A stretch of 64,000 nucleotides of DNA from Methyloversatilis sp. (GCF_030698125.1 NZ_JAUYNV010000025.1:248001-312000); one strand, 5' to 3'. Positions 38,621 to 47,800 are shown, counted from the stretch's first letter. A program made the numbers and translations. The notes: a model not told the origin generated them from the sequence alone.

Positions 38621-38854
38621 TCAGCGCAACAGGTAGGGAATCGACACGCTGACTGCACCGGTCGGGCAATCCGTCTCGCACGGCAGGCAGTACCAGCACT
38701 CGTCGAATTTCATGAAGGCCTTCTTGGTCAGCATGTCGATGGCGAGCACGTCGAGCGGACAGACATCGACGCAGACGGTGCAGCCCTTCTCGGCGATGCA
38801 TTTGTCGTTATCGACATTCACCGGAACCTGGGTCTGCGTGGTGGCTATGGTCAT
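38621..38854 (-). CDS. Short AprB-like 2[4Fe-4S] ferredoxin
   Basis: The 77-residue protein has two clusters of Cys: 19, 25, 28, 32 and 53, 56, 59, 63. The segment FDECWYCLPCETDCPTGAV followed by SVSIPYLL resembles the ferredoxin part of APS reductase beta subunit (AprB: ECWECYSCIKICPQGAI). It stops where AprB would continue with its long C-terminal tail, which wraps around AprA. It is encoded directly after the AprA-like gene, so it is presumably that protein's small subunit. GAGGAG lies 7 nt before the ATG. Confidence 0.88.
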   Translation of the reverse strand: MTIATTQTQVPVNVDNDKCIAEKGCTVCVDVCPLDVLAIDMLTKKAFMKFDECWYCLPCETDCPTGAVSVSIPYLLR

Positions 38855-38893
38855 GGCGTAACTCCTCTGGATTCGGGCGATGTGATCGGGGTG

Positions 38894-40624
38894 TCAGGCG
38901 GCTTCGGCGTTGTGCGCGACGCGCAGCCGCTGATAGGCGCTGCGCTCTTCCTCGTCGATCGGCACGATGTAGGGCTCGATGGCCTTCTTGCGCATCTGCA
39001 TGCGGCCTTCCGCGCTCTTGCTCAGCAGCGAATGGCAGAACCAGTTCTCGTCGTCGCGCTCCGGGTGATCGAGGAAATAGTGGTAGAGGCCCCAGCGGCT
39101 TTCGGTGCGGAACATCGATGCCCGCGCCGCCATTTCCGCGCAGTCGAGAATGGAATGCGCTTCCATCGCACGCATCAGTTCGTGCGGGTTGGCCGCGAAC
39201 ATCGACTCGGCGTCTTCGCGGATCTCGTCGAAGCGACGCAGTGCGATCTCGTACTTGCGCGTGATCTTCGGCGGCTGCAGGTAGTCATTCACCAGGCGGC
39301 GCGTCTTGTACTCGATCTGGTAAGGCGTCAGCCCGTCGGTCCGGCCCAGCGGCGCGAGAATGCGTCGCTCCTCGGCGGCGACGTCTCCTGCATCGACCAC
39401 GCCCTGGCCGTGGCCGGCGCAGTAGGCGGCGGCGTTCTCGCCGCACAGCCGACCGTAGACGAAGGCCCCCAGCATGTAGTTGTGCGGCACGCTGGCGCAG
39501 TCGCCGGCGGCATACAGACCGGGCACCGACGTCTCACCCATCGCGTTCGTGTGGATGCCCGACGCGCTGTGACCGCTGCAGAAGCCGATTTCCGAAATGT
39601 GCATCTCCACCATCTGCTTGCGGTAATCGTTGCCGCGATTCTCGTGGAAGCGACCGCGGCTGGGCCGCTCGTTGGTATGCAGGATGGTTTCGATCTCCTG
39701 GATCGTTTCTTCCGCCAGGTGGTCGAGCTTAAGGAAGACCGGGCCGTTGCCGCCTTCGAGTTCGTTGTAGAACTCCATCATCATCTGGCCGCTCCAGTAG
39801 TCGCATTCGATGAAGCGCTCGCCCTTGGAGTTGGCGGTGAAGCCGCCGAAGGGGCCGGTCACGTAGGCGCAGGCCGGTCCGTTGTAGTCCTTGATCAGGG
39901 GATTGATCTGGAAGCACTCGAGATTGGCCAGATCGGCGCCGGCGTGGTAAGCCATCGCATGGCCGTCACCGCAGTTGGTCGGGTTTTCGTAGGTGCCCAT
40001 CAGATAACCCGATGCCGGCAGGCCGATGCGCCCGGCCGCACCGGTACACAGCACCGCCGCCTTCGTGCGGATGACATAGGTGTCGGCGGTACGACAGTCG
40101 AAGCCCATGACGGCCACCACTTCCCCGTCCGCGCCGGTCAGCACGCGCGTCACGACCACCCGGTTGGTCACCTCGACACGCGCCTTCTTCAACTGGCGGT
40201 AGAGGATCTTCTTCATGTGATGCCCCTCGGGCATCGGCAGCACGTAACTGCCGAGGTGATGCACCTTGCGCACCGCGTAGTCGCCGGTTTCGTCCTTCTC
40301 GAACTTGACGCCCCACTGATCGAGCTGGTTGATCATGTCGAAGCTGTTCGCGGCGTAGGCCATCACCGCTTCCTGATCGACGATGCCGTCATTGGCGATG
40401 GTGATTTCCTTGACGTACTGCTCGGGCGTCGCGTGGCCCGGAATGACCGCGTTGTTCAGGCCGTCCATGCCCATCGAGATCGCGCCGCTGCGCTTCACGT
40501 TGGCCTTGTCGACCAGCAGCACGCGCAGCTTCGGGTTCTTCTCCTTCGCCTTCACCGCGGCCATCGGGCCGCCTGTCCCGCCGCCGATGACGACGAGATC
40601 GAATTCCAGGTCAATGCGCTTCAT
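38894..40624 (-). CDS. AprA-like FAD oxidoreductase (fumarate reductase/APS reductase flavoprotein family)
   Basis: The 576-residue flavoprotein has the FAD motif VVIGGGTGGPMAA at residues 11-23, KRSGAISMGMDGLNN, and a second FAD segment GLYAAGDCASVPHNY. The C-terminal domain (PHELMRAMEAHSILDCAEMAARASMFRTESRWGLYHYFLDHPERDD) matches the AprA pattern rather than SdhA/FrdA, and the gene is followed by an AprB-like ferredoxin. From memory of AprA structures, a Trp and an Arg that hold AMP are not conserved (the region reads INPLIKDYNGPACAY), while a His in SGHSASG is. It is therefore unlikely to be a true APS reductase. The substrate is unknown; a sulfur compound brought in by the ABC importer is the leading guess. 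Confidence 0.85.
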   Translation of the reverse strand: MKRIDLEFDLVVIGGGTGGPMAAVKAKEKNPKLRVLLVDKANVKRSGAISMGMDGLNNAVIPGHATPEQYVKEITIANDGIVDQEAVMAYAANSFDMINQLDQWGVKFEKDETGDYAVRKVHHLGSYVLPMPEGHHMKKILYRQLKKARVEVTNRVVVTRVLTGADGEVVAVMGFDCRTADTYVIRTKAAVLCTGAAGRIGLPASGYLMGTYENPTNCGDGHAMAYHAGADLANLECFQINPLIKDYNGPACAYVTGPFGGFTANSKGERFIECDYWSGQMMMEFYNELEGGNGPVFLKLDHLAEETIQEIETILHTNERPSRGRFHENRGNDYRKQMVEMHISEIGFCSGHSASGIHTNAMGETSVPGLYAAGDCASVPHNYMLGAFVYGRLCGENAAAYCAGHGQGVVDAGDVAAEERRILAPLGRTDGLTPYQIEYKTRRLVNDYLQPPKITRKYEIALRRFDEIREDAESMFAANPHELMRAMEAHSILDCAEMAARASMFRTESRWGLYHYFLDHPERDDENWFCHSLLSKSAEGRMQMRKKAIEPYIVPIDEEERSAYQRLRVAHNAEAA

Positions 40625-40709
40625 GTTCTCTCCTTGATTGGGGCTGCACTGTCACGCTTCGGCGCGCAGCTGCGAACGAAGAATTCCTGCGTTGCTTTCC
40701 AGTGGTGGA

Positions 40710-41489
40710 TCAACTTCGGTCGATGCGCAGGCGGTACTGGAAGGCGTCGCCGCGGTAATAGAGAAATTCGAAATCGATGGGCCGGTCGTCGGCCCAGGTC
40801 AGTCGCTCTATGCGCAGCAACGGCGAGGCCTCGGCGATGTCGAGATGGCGGGCAAGCGACTCGTCGGACGAGATCGCCTCGATCTGCACGTCGGCGTGCG
40901 TGAGGTTGCGGCCGAGGTCGTTTTCGAGAATGACGAAGATGTCGCGGGTGGCCAGGTCTTCCTGGGTGAGCCGCTCGCCGATGTCCGGCGGGAAGTAGCT
41001 CACGTCGACCGAGATCGGTTCGCGGTTCAGGTAGCGCAGACGCTGGATTTCGAACACCGGCGCCTCCGCCTTGAGCTGCAGCCGCTGTGCCACGAGGGCG
41101 CTCGCGGGGACCTGTCTGGCGCTGAGCAGCAGGGAGTAGGTTTCGTAGCCGGAAGTGGACATCGCCTCGCCGAATCCCTGCAGCCGCGACAGACTCTGGA
41201 AGGCCTTGGGCTTGGCGACGAAGCTGCCCTTGCCCATCACCTTGAAGATGAGCCCTTCCTTCTGCAGGTCGCCCAATGCCTGCCGGATCGTGATGCGGCT
41301 GACGGCGAATGCCGAAATCATCTGGCTCTCGGACGGCATCTGCGAATGCGGCGGATAGCTGCCGTCGAGAATGCGCCGGCGCAGGATTTCGCGGATCTGC
41401 GTGTACAGCGGCATCTGCGATACCGGTGACAACGCATCCGCGACCTTGGCGGCGCCCGGGGGCGCGATCTGCTTGCGGTGGGGTGCCAT
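40710..41489 (-). CDS. GntR-family regulator (HutC/UTRA type)
   Basis: The 259-residue repressor-type regulator has an N-terminal winged helix (YTQIREILRRRILDGSYPPHSQMPSESQMISAFAVSRITIRQALGDLQKEGLI) and a C-terminal UTRA ligand domain ending RLTWADDRPIDFEFLYYRGDAFQYRLRIDRS. CAGGAG lies 7 nt before ATG 41489. It heads the run of genes down to the DUF971 gene on the same strand, and a 22-bp candidate operator lies just upstream, so it likely autoregulates and controls the operon. The ligand would be the imported compound or a product; it is not known. Confidence 0.92.
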   Translation of the reverse strand: MAPHRKQIAPPGAAKVADALSPVSQMPLYTQIREILRRRILDGSYPPHSQMPSESQMISAFAVSRITIRQALGDLQKEGLIFKVMGKGSFVAKPKAFQSLSRLQGFGEAMSTSGYETYSLLLSARQVPASALVAQRLQLKAEAPVFEIQRLRYLNREPISVDVSYFPPDIGERLTQEDLATRDIFVILENDLGRNLTHADVQIEAISSDESLARHLDIAEASPLLRIERLTWADDRPIDFEFLYYRGDAFQYRLRIDRS

Positions 41490-41510
41490 GTTCGATCTCC
41501 TGTTCGGGAA

Positions 41511-41532
41511 CCTGTTATGACGGGTCATGTCA
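41511..41532. promoter_or_regulatory. Candidate GntR operator, copy 1 (upstream of gntR)
   Basis: The site contains TGACGGGTCATGTCA at 41518-41532 preceded by CCTGTTA. It matches the site at 42503-42524 at 20 of 22 positions and lies 22 nt before the gntR start codon. Confidence 0.7.
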
Positions 41533-41592
41533 TGCAAGGTCAGTGCCAATCTTTCCGCCTCGCACCACATATCTATAAACCTTTGATTTGAA

Positions 41593-42447
41593 TCAACTTT
41601 TCAGACTTGAAAGCACATCTCCCGCAGTGATGCACGCACCGGTTTGCTGCACCGCGACAGGCGCTTGCACCAAAGCGGTCGCGTGCGACGGCCAGGCCGC
41701 GACCGCACCGGTGGCCATCAGCAGGCACAGCACGACGCGACGGAAATGTCGCGGGTCCAGACCTCGATAAAGGCGCTCGCCGAGCAGGCCGCCGCCATGA
41801 AAAAGGGGCGCCAGCAGCAGCCCCTGCAGCAGCAGCGACAGGCCGAACAAGCCCGACAGCACGATGGCAATCAGTGCCAGCGGATACAGGCATCCGAAGT
41901 AGACGAGGAAGCTGGCTCGCGCGCGATGACTGTCGGTTTCCACGCCCAGCAGGTAGAGGATGGCCGGCGGTCCGCCGACACCGCCGAAGCCGGTGAGCAA
42001 CCCGCTGAACAGTCCCGCTCCGATGGAACCGGCATGACTGGGGCCGCGCACCAGGCGTACGCCGGTCAGCAAGACCGCTGCGCTGGCAATGACCGCAAAG
42101 CCGATCACCTGCCCGAACAGTCGCGCCGGCAGCACGCTCACCAGCCACAGACCGAGCGGAATGCCGAAGCACGCGGCGCCGAGCATGGGCAGCAGCACGC
42201 GGTGATCGACCATCCGGCGTACCGACGGCGCCAGTGCGTGAGTCAGCGGCAGCGCGTTCAGCAAGGTGACGATGCACAGCGTGTCGCGCGCCGACGCCAC
42301 CGTGGACAGCAGGGGCGCCATCAGCAGCGCCGCGCCGAAGCCGGTCATGCCACGCAGCACGCCGCCTGCGACCACTGCGCCGGCAATCACCGCCCAGCTC
42401 GCGATGTCGCGGTCCGGCCACAGCGTGTTCAGCAGCGAAGCATCCAA
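41593..42447 (-). CDS. TauE/SafE-family sulfite/organosulfur exporter
   Basis: The inner-membrane protein has about 284 residues from TTG 42447. It contains two TauE/SafE halves, each with paired helices (GAVVAGGVLRGMTGFGAALLMAPLL and LTGFGGVGGPPAILYLLGV). Members export sulfite, sulfoacetate or related anions. TTG 42447 has GGGAG 6 nt upstream and gives a short N-terminus before the first helix. ATG 42510 lies inside the shared operator and ATG 42480 lacks a ribosome site. It is likely under GntR control through that site. Confidence 0.86.
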   Translation of the reverse strand: MDASLLNTLWPDRDIASWAVIAGAVVAGGVLRGMTGFGAALLMAPLLSTVASARDTLCIVTLLNALPLTHALAPSVRRMVDHRVLLPMLGAACFGIPLGLWLVSVLPARLFGQVIGFAVIASAAVLLTGVRLVRGPSHAGSIGAGLFSGLLTGFGGVGGPPAILYLLGVETDSHRARASFLVYFGCLYPLALIAIVLSGLFGLSLLLQGLLLAPLFHGGGLLGERLYRGLDPRHFRRVVLCLLMATGAVAAWPSHATALVQAPVAVQQTGACITAGDVLSSLKS

Positions 42448-42502
42448 TCGGTTCTCCCGGGCGGGACAGGCGGCGCGCATTCCGCGTCGGTGCGACGCCA
42501 AA

Positions 42503-42524
42503 CCTGTCATGACAGGTCATGTCA
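42503..42524. promoter_or_regulatory. Candidate GntR operator, copy 2 (upstream of tauE-like gene)
   Basis: The site contains TGACAGGTCATGTCA preceded by CCTGTCA, and has TGACA...TGTCA symmetry. It lies about 56 nt before the proposed TTG start of the TauE-like gene. Confidence 0.7.
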
Positions 42525-42527
42525 AGC

Positions 42528-42550
42528 AAAAGCCGGGCCGGTGATCCGGC
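42528..42550 (-). terminator. Possible weak terminator of the YeiH-like gene
   Basis: On the minus strand a GCCGG-ATCA-CCGGC stem is followed by CCGGCTTTT. It lies about 130 nt after the YeiH-like stop. The 5-bp stem is short, so this is tentative. Confidence 0.3.
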
Positions 42551-42675
42551 GAACCACCCCTCCACCGCAAGGCCTTGCCAGCCGTGCCTTCGCCTTATCT
42601 GCCCGGACTTGCCCTGCGACGCCGGCATGGACCGCAGCGGTGCGTCGGCACGATCTGCGCTCTGCTTTCGTGCAT

Positions 42676-43686
42676 TCATGACAGCGCCCCGAGGCTGACC
42701 AGGCCGAAGCCGGCAAGCAACAGCCATATCCAGAGCAGCGCAGCGAGCGCCCACACCCGCCAGCCCGCTAGCGCCATGTCGGCCAACCGGGTGTTGGCAC
42801 CGAGCGCCGCCAGACCGACCGCCAGCAGCGCCTGCGCCGCTTCGGCACCCAGGGCGTGCAGCCACGCCGGCAGCAGACCGGACGCATTGAGCGCCATTGT
42901 TGCGATGAAGCCGTACAGGAAAAGCGGAACGCCCGGGCTGCACGAGCCCGTCGTGCCGCCATTGCGCCATCGGGCAGCGATCAGCATGACGACCGGCGCC
43001 AGCAACATCACGCGCATCATTTTCTCGACCAGCGCACTGGCCGCAGCCTCCGGCCCGGCCGCCGCAGCGCCGGCCACGACATGGCCGAGTTCGTGCACCG
43101 TCAGCCCCACCCACAGGCCGAAGGACAGATCGCTCAAGCCCGTCAGGGGATGGAGAATGGGCAGCAGATACATGCCCAGCGTGCCGAACACCACCACCGC
43201 CAGCACCGCCGCGGACACATGGCGCGCCCGGGCACCGATCACGCTGTCGGCGGCCGCAACCGCCGCGGCACCGCAGATCGCGCTGCCGCAGCCGACCAGC
43301 ACGGCCACTTCGGGGTCGAGTCCGAGACGACGCCCAAGTGCCAGCGCCAGCCCGAGGGTGCTGAGCACAACGACCACCGCCATCAGCAGACCGCTCCAGC
43401 CCACCCGGCCCAGTTCGTCGATGCCGATGCGCAGTCCGTACAAGGCGATGCCGGCGCGCATCAGGGTGCCGCGCGCCAGACGGAATCCTTCGGCGCCGCG
43501 CGACGGCAGCGAAGGCCACAGATTGCCAATCACGATGCCCAGGGAGACCGCCAGGGGCAGCCAGCCGAAACCGTATGCCGACACACCGGGCAGGCCGGAA
43601 AGGGCCGCCGCTGCACCGGCAACCGCGACCGACGCAGCAAGACCGGTCGGCAGGCTGGGCGGTGTGAGGGCAGTCGTCGTATTCAT
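42676..43686 (-). CDS. YeiH-family putative sulfate/sulfite exporter
   Basis: The 336-residue membrane protein has about ten helices and the UPF0324/YeiH markers GIALYGLRIGIDELGRVGW, GCGSAICGAAAVAA and VGLTVHELGHVVAGA. The family is annotated as putative sulfate exporters; in enterobacteria yeiH is divergent from the LysR gene yeiE, as it is here from the LysR gene at 43786. ATG 43686 is chosen; ATG 43740 is in frame but gives an unsupported N-terminal extension. No strong ribosome site is visible for either. Confidence 0.88.
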   Translation of the reverse strand: MNTTTALTPPSLPTGLAASVAVAGAAAALSGLPGVSAYGFGWLPLAVSLGIVIGNLWPSLPSRGAEGFRLARGTLMRAGIALYGLRIGIDELGRVGWSGLLMAVVVVLSTLGLALALGRRLGLDPEVAVLVGCGSAICGAAAVAAADSVIGARARHVSAAVLAVVVFGTLGMYLLPILHPLTGLSDLSFGLWVGLTVHELGHVVAGAAAAGPEAAASALVEKMMRVMLLAPVVMLIAARWRNGGTTGSCSPGVPLFLYGFIATMALNASGLLPAWLHALGAEAAQALLAVGLAALGANTRLADMALAGWRVWALAALLWIWLLLAGFGLVSLGALS

Positions 43687-43768
43687 GGGCGGGTCGCGGG
43701 CTGCAGAAAGTGAATGCAGCGTACGCGGCGAGCCATTCATTCTTCTATATCATGCAAATCACTGTTCG

Positions 43769-43783
43769 ATTACCTTGGGTAAT
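43769..43783. promoter_or_regulatory. Candidate LysR operator (ATTACCTTGGGTAAT)
   Basis: This is a perfect 6-bp inverted repeat with a TTG centre and a T-N11-A pattern. It lies 2 nt before the LysR start codon, in the space between lysR and the divergent YeiH-like gene. Confidence 0.65.
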
Positions 43784-43785
43784 GC

Positions 43786-44691
43786 ATGAACCTGCATCTT
43801 CTGCGCATCTACGTGAAGGTCGTCGAAGTTCAGAGCTTCTCCCGCGCGGCCGAAGGGCTGAACATCACGCAGCCTGCGGTATCGAAGGCGGTGCGTGAGC
43901 TCGAATCGCAGCTCGAAACCGTGCTGCTCGACCGCCGTGGCAAAACATTCAAGCCAAGCGAGTCGGGCCGCGCGCTGTACGAATACGGGCGCAGCATCCT
44001 GGCGCTCGAACGGGAGGCGACCGAAACCATCCGCGCCTACAGTTCGCTCGAACGCGGGCGGCTGACCATAGGCGCCAGCACCACCATCGCCACCTACTGG
44101 CTGCCGCCCTTCCTGGTCGATTTCCACGCCCGCCATCCGCAGGTCGAACTGCAGGTGATCAGCGGCAACACGCGGCAGATCGCCGATCTGTTGCTGGAGT
44201 GCCGGATCGACGTGGCACTGGTCGAAGGCGATGTGGACGATGCGCGACTGAACCGCCGCGTCTGGCGCCGCGACGAAATGGTGATCATCGCGCCGCGCGA
44301 TGCCGAGTTGCCGACCGGCGGCGCCCTGCGGCCGGCCGATCTGGCCGATCACAGCTGGATCGTGCGTGAACGCGGCTCCGGCAGTCGCGCCGCCACCGAC
44401 CGTGTGCTCGATGAAATGGGGCTGACGCCGGCACGCACGATAGAGGTGGGCAGCAATGAGGCGATCGTGCAGACCGTGGCGGCGGGACGCGGTCTGGGCA
44501 TGGTGCCGCGCATCTGTGCGCGCGACCAGCTGGCACTGGGCCGCATACGCCGTCTGCACCCGGGCGGGGCCGCGATACAGCGCACGCTCTACCGCATCCG
44601 CCTGCCCGAACGCCCGATCAGCCCGGCCGCCCTCGCCTTCGAAGCCTTGTTGGCGAACGCGCAAGCGACGGCCGACGATGCGTCCAGGTAG
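43786..44691 (+). CDS. LysR-family regulator (YeiE/CysB-like neighbour of YeiH)
   Basis: The 301-residue regulator has the N-terminal winged helix (LRIYVKVVEVQSFSRAAEGLNITQPAVSKAVRELESQLETVLLDRRG) and a PBP2-type ligand domain (ERGRLTIGASTTIATYWLPPFLVDFHARHPQVELQVISGNT). It is divergent from the YeiH-like exporter, the standard layout of a LysR gene and its target. In Salmonella YeiE is linked to sulfite handling, which fits the surrounding genes. The ligand here is inferred, not shown. Confidence 0.9.
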   Translation: MNLHLLRIYVKVVEVQSFSRAAEGLNITQPAVSKAVRELESQLETVLLDRRGKTFKPSESGRALYEYGRSILALEREATETIRAYSSLERGRLTIGASTTIATYWLPPFLVDFHARHPQVELQVISGNTRQIADLLLECRIDVALVEGDVDDARLNRRVWRRDEMVIIAPRDAELPTGGALRPADLADHSWIVRERGSGSRAATDRVLDEMGLTPARTIEVGSNEAIVQTVAAGRGLGMVPRICARDQLALGRIRRLHPGGAAIQRTLYRIRLPERPISPAALAFEALLANAQATADDASR

Positions 44692-44788
44692 GAGCCTGCC
44701 CTGCAGGCGATCAGCCGTGCATCAGGTGCCTGCGAAGGTCATCAGCTCCCGCCACCACCACCCTGCTCCGCCGATATCCACCGGAACG

Positions 44789-44811
44789 AAAAAGCCGGCT
44801 CACGGCCGGCT
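44789..44811 (-). terminator. Rho-independent terminator of purL
   Basis: On the minus strand AGCCGGC-CGTGA-GCCGGCT is followed by TTTTT. It lies 25 nt after the purL stop. Confidence 0.85.
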
Positions 44812-44835
44812 CCTTCATGGTTCCGGGCGCGGCGC

Positions 44836-47800
44836 TCAGCCCACCCACACCCGCGCATTCCTGAACATGCGCATCCAGGGGCTGTCTTCGCCCCAGTGCT
44901 CCGGGTGCCAGCTCATCTGAACGGTGCGGAACACGCGTTCCGGGTGCGGCATCAGGATGGTGGCTCGGCCGTCATCCGTGGTGACCGACGTGATGCCGTC
45001 GGGCGAGCCGTTCGGGTTGCGCGGATAGCGCGTCGCGACCTTGCCGTCGTGATCGATGTAGCGCATCGCGACCCGGGCCAGCGACTGCGCTTGCAGGTCG
45101 TCGAACACTGCGCGCCCTTCGCCGTGCGACACCACGATGGGCAGCTTCGAGCCGGACATGCCGCGGAAGAAAATGGAAGGCGACTCGACCAGTTCGACCA
45201 TCGTGAAGCGCGCCTCGAACTGCTCCGAGCGGTTGCGCTCGAAGCGCGGCCAGTGTGCCGCGCCCGGAATGATGTCGCGCAACTGGCTCATCATCTGGCA
45301 GCCGTTGCACACGCCCAGTGCAAACGTGTCTTCGCGGTTGAAATACTCGGCGAAGGCGTCGCGCAGCTGTGCATTGAACAGGATGGACTTGGCCCAGCCG
45401 GCGCCGGCGCCCAGCACGTCGCCGTATGAAAAACCACCGCAGGCGGCCAGACCCTTGAAGTCGGCCAGTTTCACGCGTCCCGCCATCAGGTCGGACATGT
45501 GCACGTCGTGCGCTTCGAAGCCGGCGCGGTCGAAGGCGGCCGCCATTTCGACCTGGCCGTTCACGCCCTGCTCGCGCAGGATGGCAATCCTCGGCCGCTT
45601 TCCGCTGCTCACAAAGGGCGCTGCAATATCTTCCTGCGGATCGAAGGTCAGCGCAGCGAACAGGCCGGTGTCATCCTTGTCGTCGAGCAGCGCGAACGCC
45701 TCTTCGGCGCAACTCGCGTCGTCGCGCAGTGCGGCGATGCGGTGGCTGACTTCGCTCCACGCCTTCAGCAGATCGCTGCGCGCTTCGCTGAAGATGACCT
45801 TGGCGTTGTGCCACAGACGGATTTCGTCGCGGTCATTCGGGCTGCCGATGCCGTGCGTGACGCCGGACAGTCCGGCTTCGCGCAGCACATCCATCACTTT
45901 CGAACGCTCCGCGACGCGGATCTGGATCACCGCGCCCAGTTCTTCCGCGAACAGCGCCGAGAAGGTGCGGTCATTGAAGCGGCCGCGCACGGCGTCCGGT
46001 TTCTTGGCCAGCGAATCGACGTCGACCAGCAGCGGGTCGTAGGCCAGCGTGTCGAGGTTGATCGACAGGCCGACCCGCGATGCAAACGCCATTTCGCACA
46101 GGGTGGCGAACAGGCCGCCGTCCGAGCGGTCGTGATACGCCAGCAGATAGCCTTCGTCGCGCAGGCGGTTGATCGCCGGCAGGAAGCGGCCCAGCAGCAC
46201 CGCGTCGGCGTCCGGGGCGTGTTCGCCCACCACGCCATAGGCCTGGGCAAACGCCGAGCCGCCGAGGCGGTTCTTCATCTGGCCGAGATCGAGCAACAGC
46301 AGTTCGGTGTCGACTTCGGGGTCGATCAGCAGCTGCGGTGTGACTGTCTTGCGCACGTCACCGACCGGCGCAAACGCGGTGATGACCAGCGACAGCGGTG
46401 ACACCACCTCCTTCTGCTTCGCCTCATCCCCCTCACCTGCGGTCCAGCGCGTCTTCATCGACAGGCTGTCCTTGCCGACCGGAATCGACAGGCCGAGTCC
46501 GGGGCAGAAATCCATCGCCACGGCCTTCACCGTGTCGAACAGCGCGGCGTCTTCGCCCTTGTGACCGGCCGCGGCCATCCAGTTGGCCGACAGCTTGATG
46601 CGGTCGAAGCTGCGCACGTCGGCGGCGACAAGATTGGTGATCGCCTCGCCGATCGCCATGCGGCCGGAAGCCGGGCCGCTCAGCAGCGCCACCGGCGTGC
46701 GTTCGCCCATCGCGAACGCTTCGCCCTGGTAGCCGCTGAACCCTGCGCTGGTCACGGCCACATCGGCCACCGGCATCTGCCAGGGGCCGACGAACTGGTC
46801 GCGCGCCGTCAGGCCGCCGACCGATCGGTCGCCGATGGTGATCAGGAAGGACTTGCTGGCGACCGACGGCATGCTCAGCACGCGGTAGGCGGTGTCCTTC
46901 AGGTCATAGCCGGCGACGTCCATCGGCGGCGCGAAGGCCGGGCGGCGCTGCACGGTACGGTGCATCTTCGGCGGCTTGCCGAGCAGCACGTCCATCGACA
47001 TGTCGACCGGCTTCGTACCGAAGTGCGGATCTTCGACCGTGAGCTGACCGTCCGGCGTCGCCTCGCCGAGCACGGCATACGGGCAGCGCTCGCGCTCGCA
47101 CAGCGCACGGAAGTCATCAACGCGTTCGGGCGCGATCGCCAGCACGTAACGCTCCTGCGATTCGTTGCACCACAGCTCGGCCGGACTCATGCCCGATTCT
47201 TCGCTCAGGATGGCGCGCAGATCGAACCACGCGCCGTGACCGGCACCGTGGGCCAGTTCGGGCAGTGCGTTCGACAGACCGCCGGCGCCGACATCGTGCA
47301 CCGCAAGAATGGGGTTGTCGTCCTGCATCTGCCAGCAGCGGTCGATCACTTCCTGCGCGCGGCGCTCGATTTCCGGGTTGCCCCGCTGCACCGACGCAAA
47401 GTCGAGGTCGGCGGTGTTGGTGCCGGTGGTCATGCTCGACGCCGCGCCGCCACCCAGTCCGATCAGCATGGCCGGGCCGCCCAGCACGATCAGTTTTGTA
47501 CCGGCCGGAAACACGATCTTCAGCGCGTCGCGCGCGCTGATGTTGCCGATGCCGCCGGCGATCATGATCGGCTTGTGATAACCCCGCATCTCGCCCATGA
47601 AGGACAGTTCGAAGGTGCGGAAGTAGCCGGCGAGATTGGGCCGGCCGAATTCGTTGTTGAATGCAGCCGCACCCAGCGGACCGTCGATCATGATCTGCAG
47701 CGCGGAGGCGATGCGCTCGGGCTTGCCGTAAAGCTCGCCGTCGACCCGCTCCCACGGCTGCTCGAAGCCCGGAATGTTGAGGTTGGAAACGGAAAATCCG

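Noticed and set aside
38621-40624. A genuine dissimilatory APS reductase (aprBA)
   Set aside because: The small subunit lacks the AprB tail, AMP-contact residues appear replaced, and no sat or qmo genes are nearby. A related but different function is more likely.
38000-40903. A 967-codon plus-strand open frame
   Set aside because: It is the antisense of the AprA-like, ferredoxin and HEAT genes. It is rich in Ala, Arg and His, with no family features, while the minus strand has ribosome sites and motifs.
42481-42510. ATG 42510 as the start of the TauE-like gene
   Set aside because: It lies inside the shared 22-bp operator and has no ribosome site. TTG 42447 has GGGAG at proper spacing.
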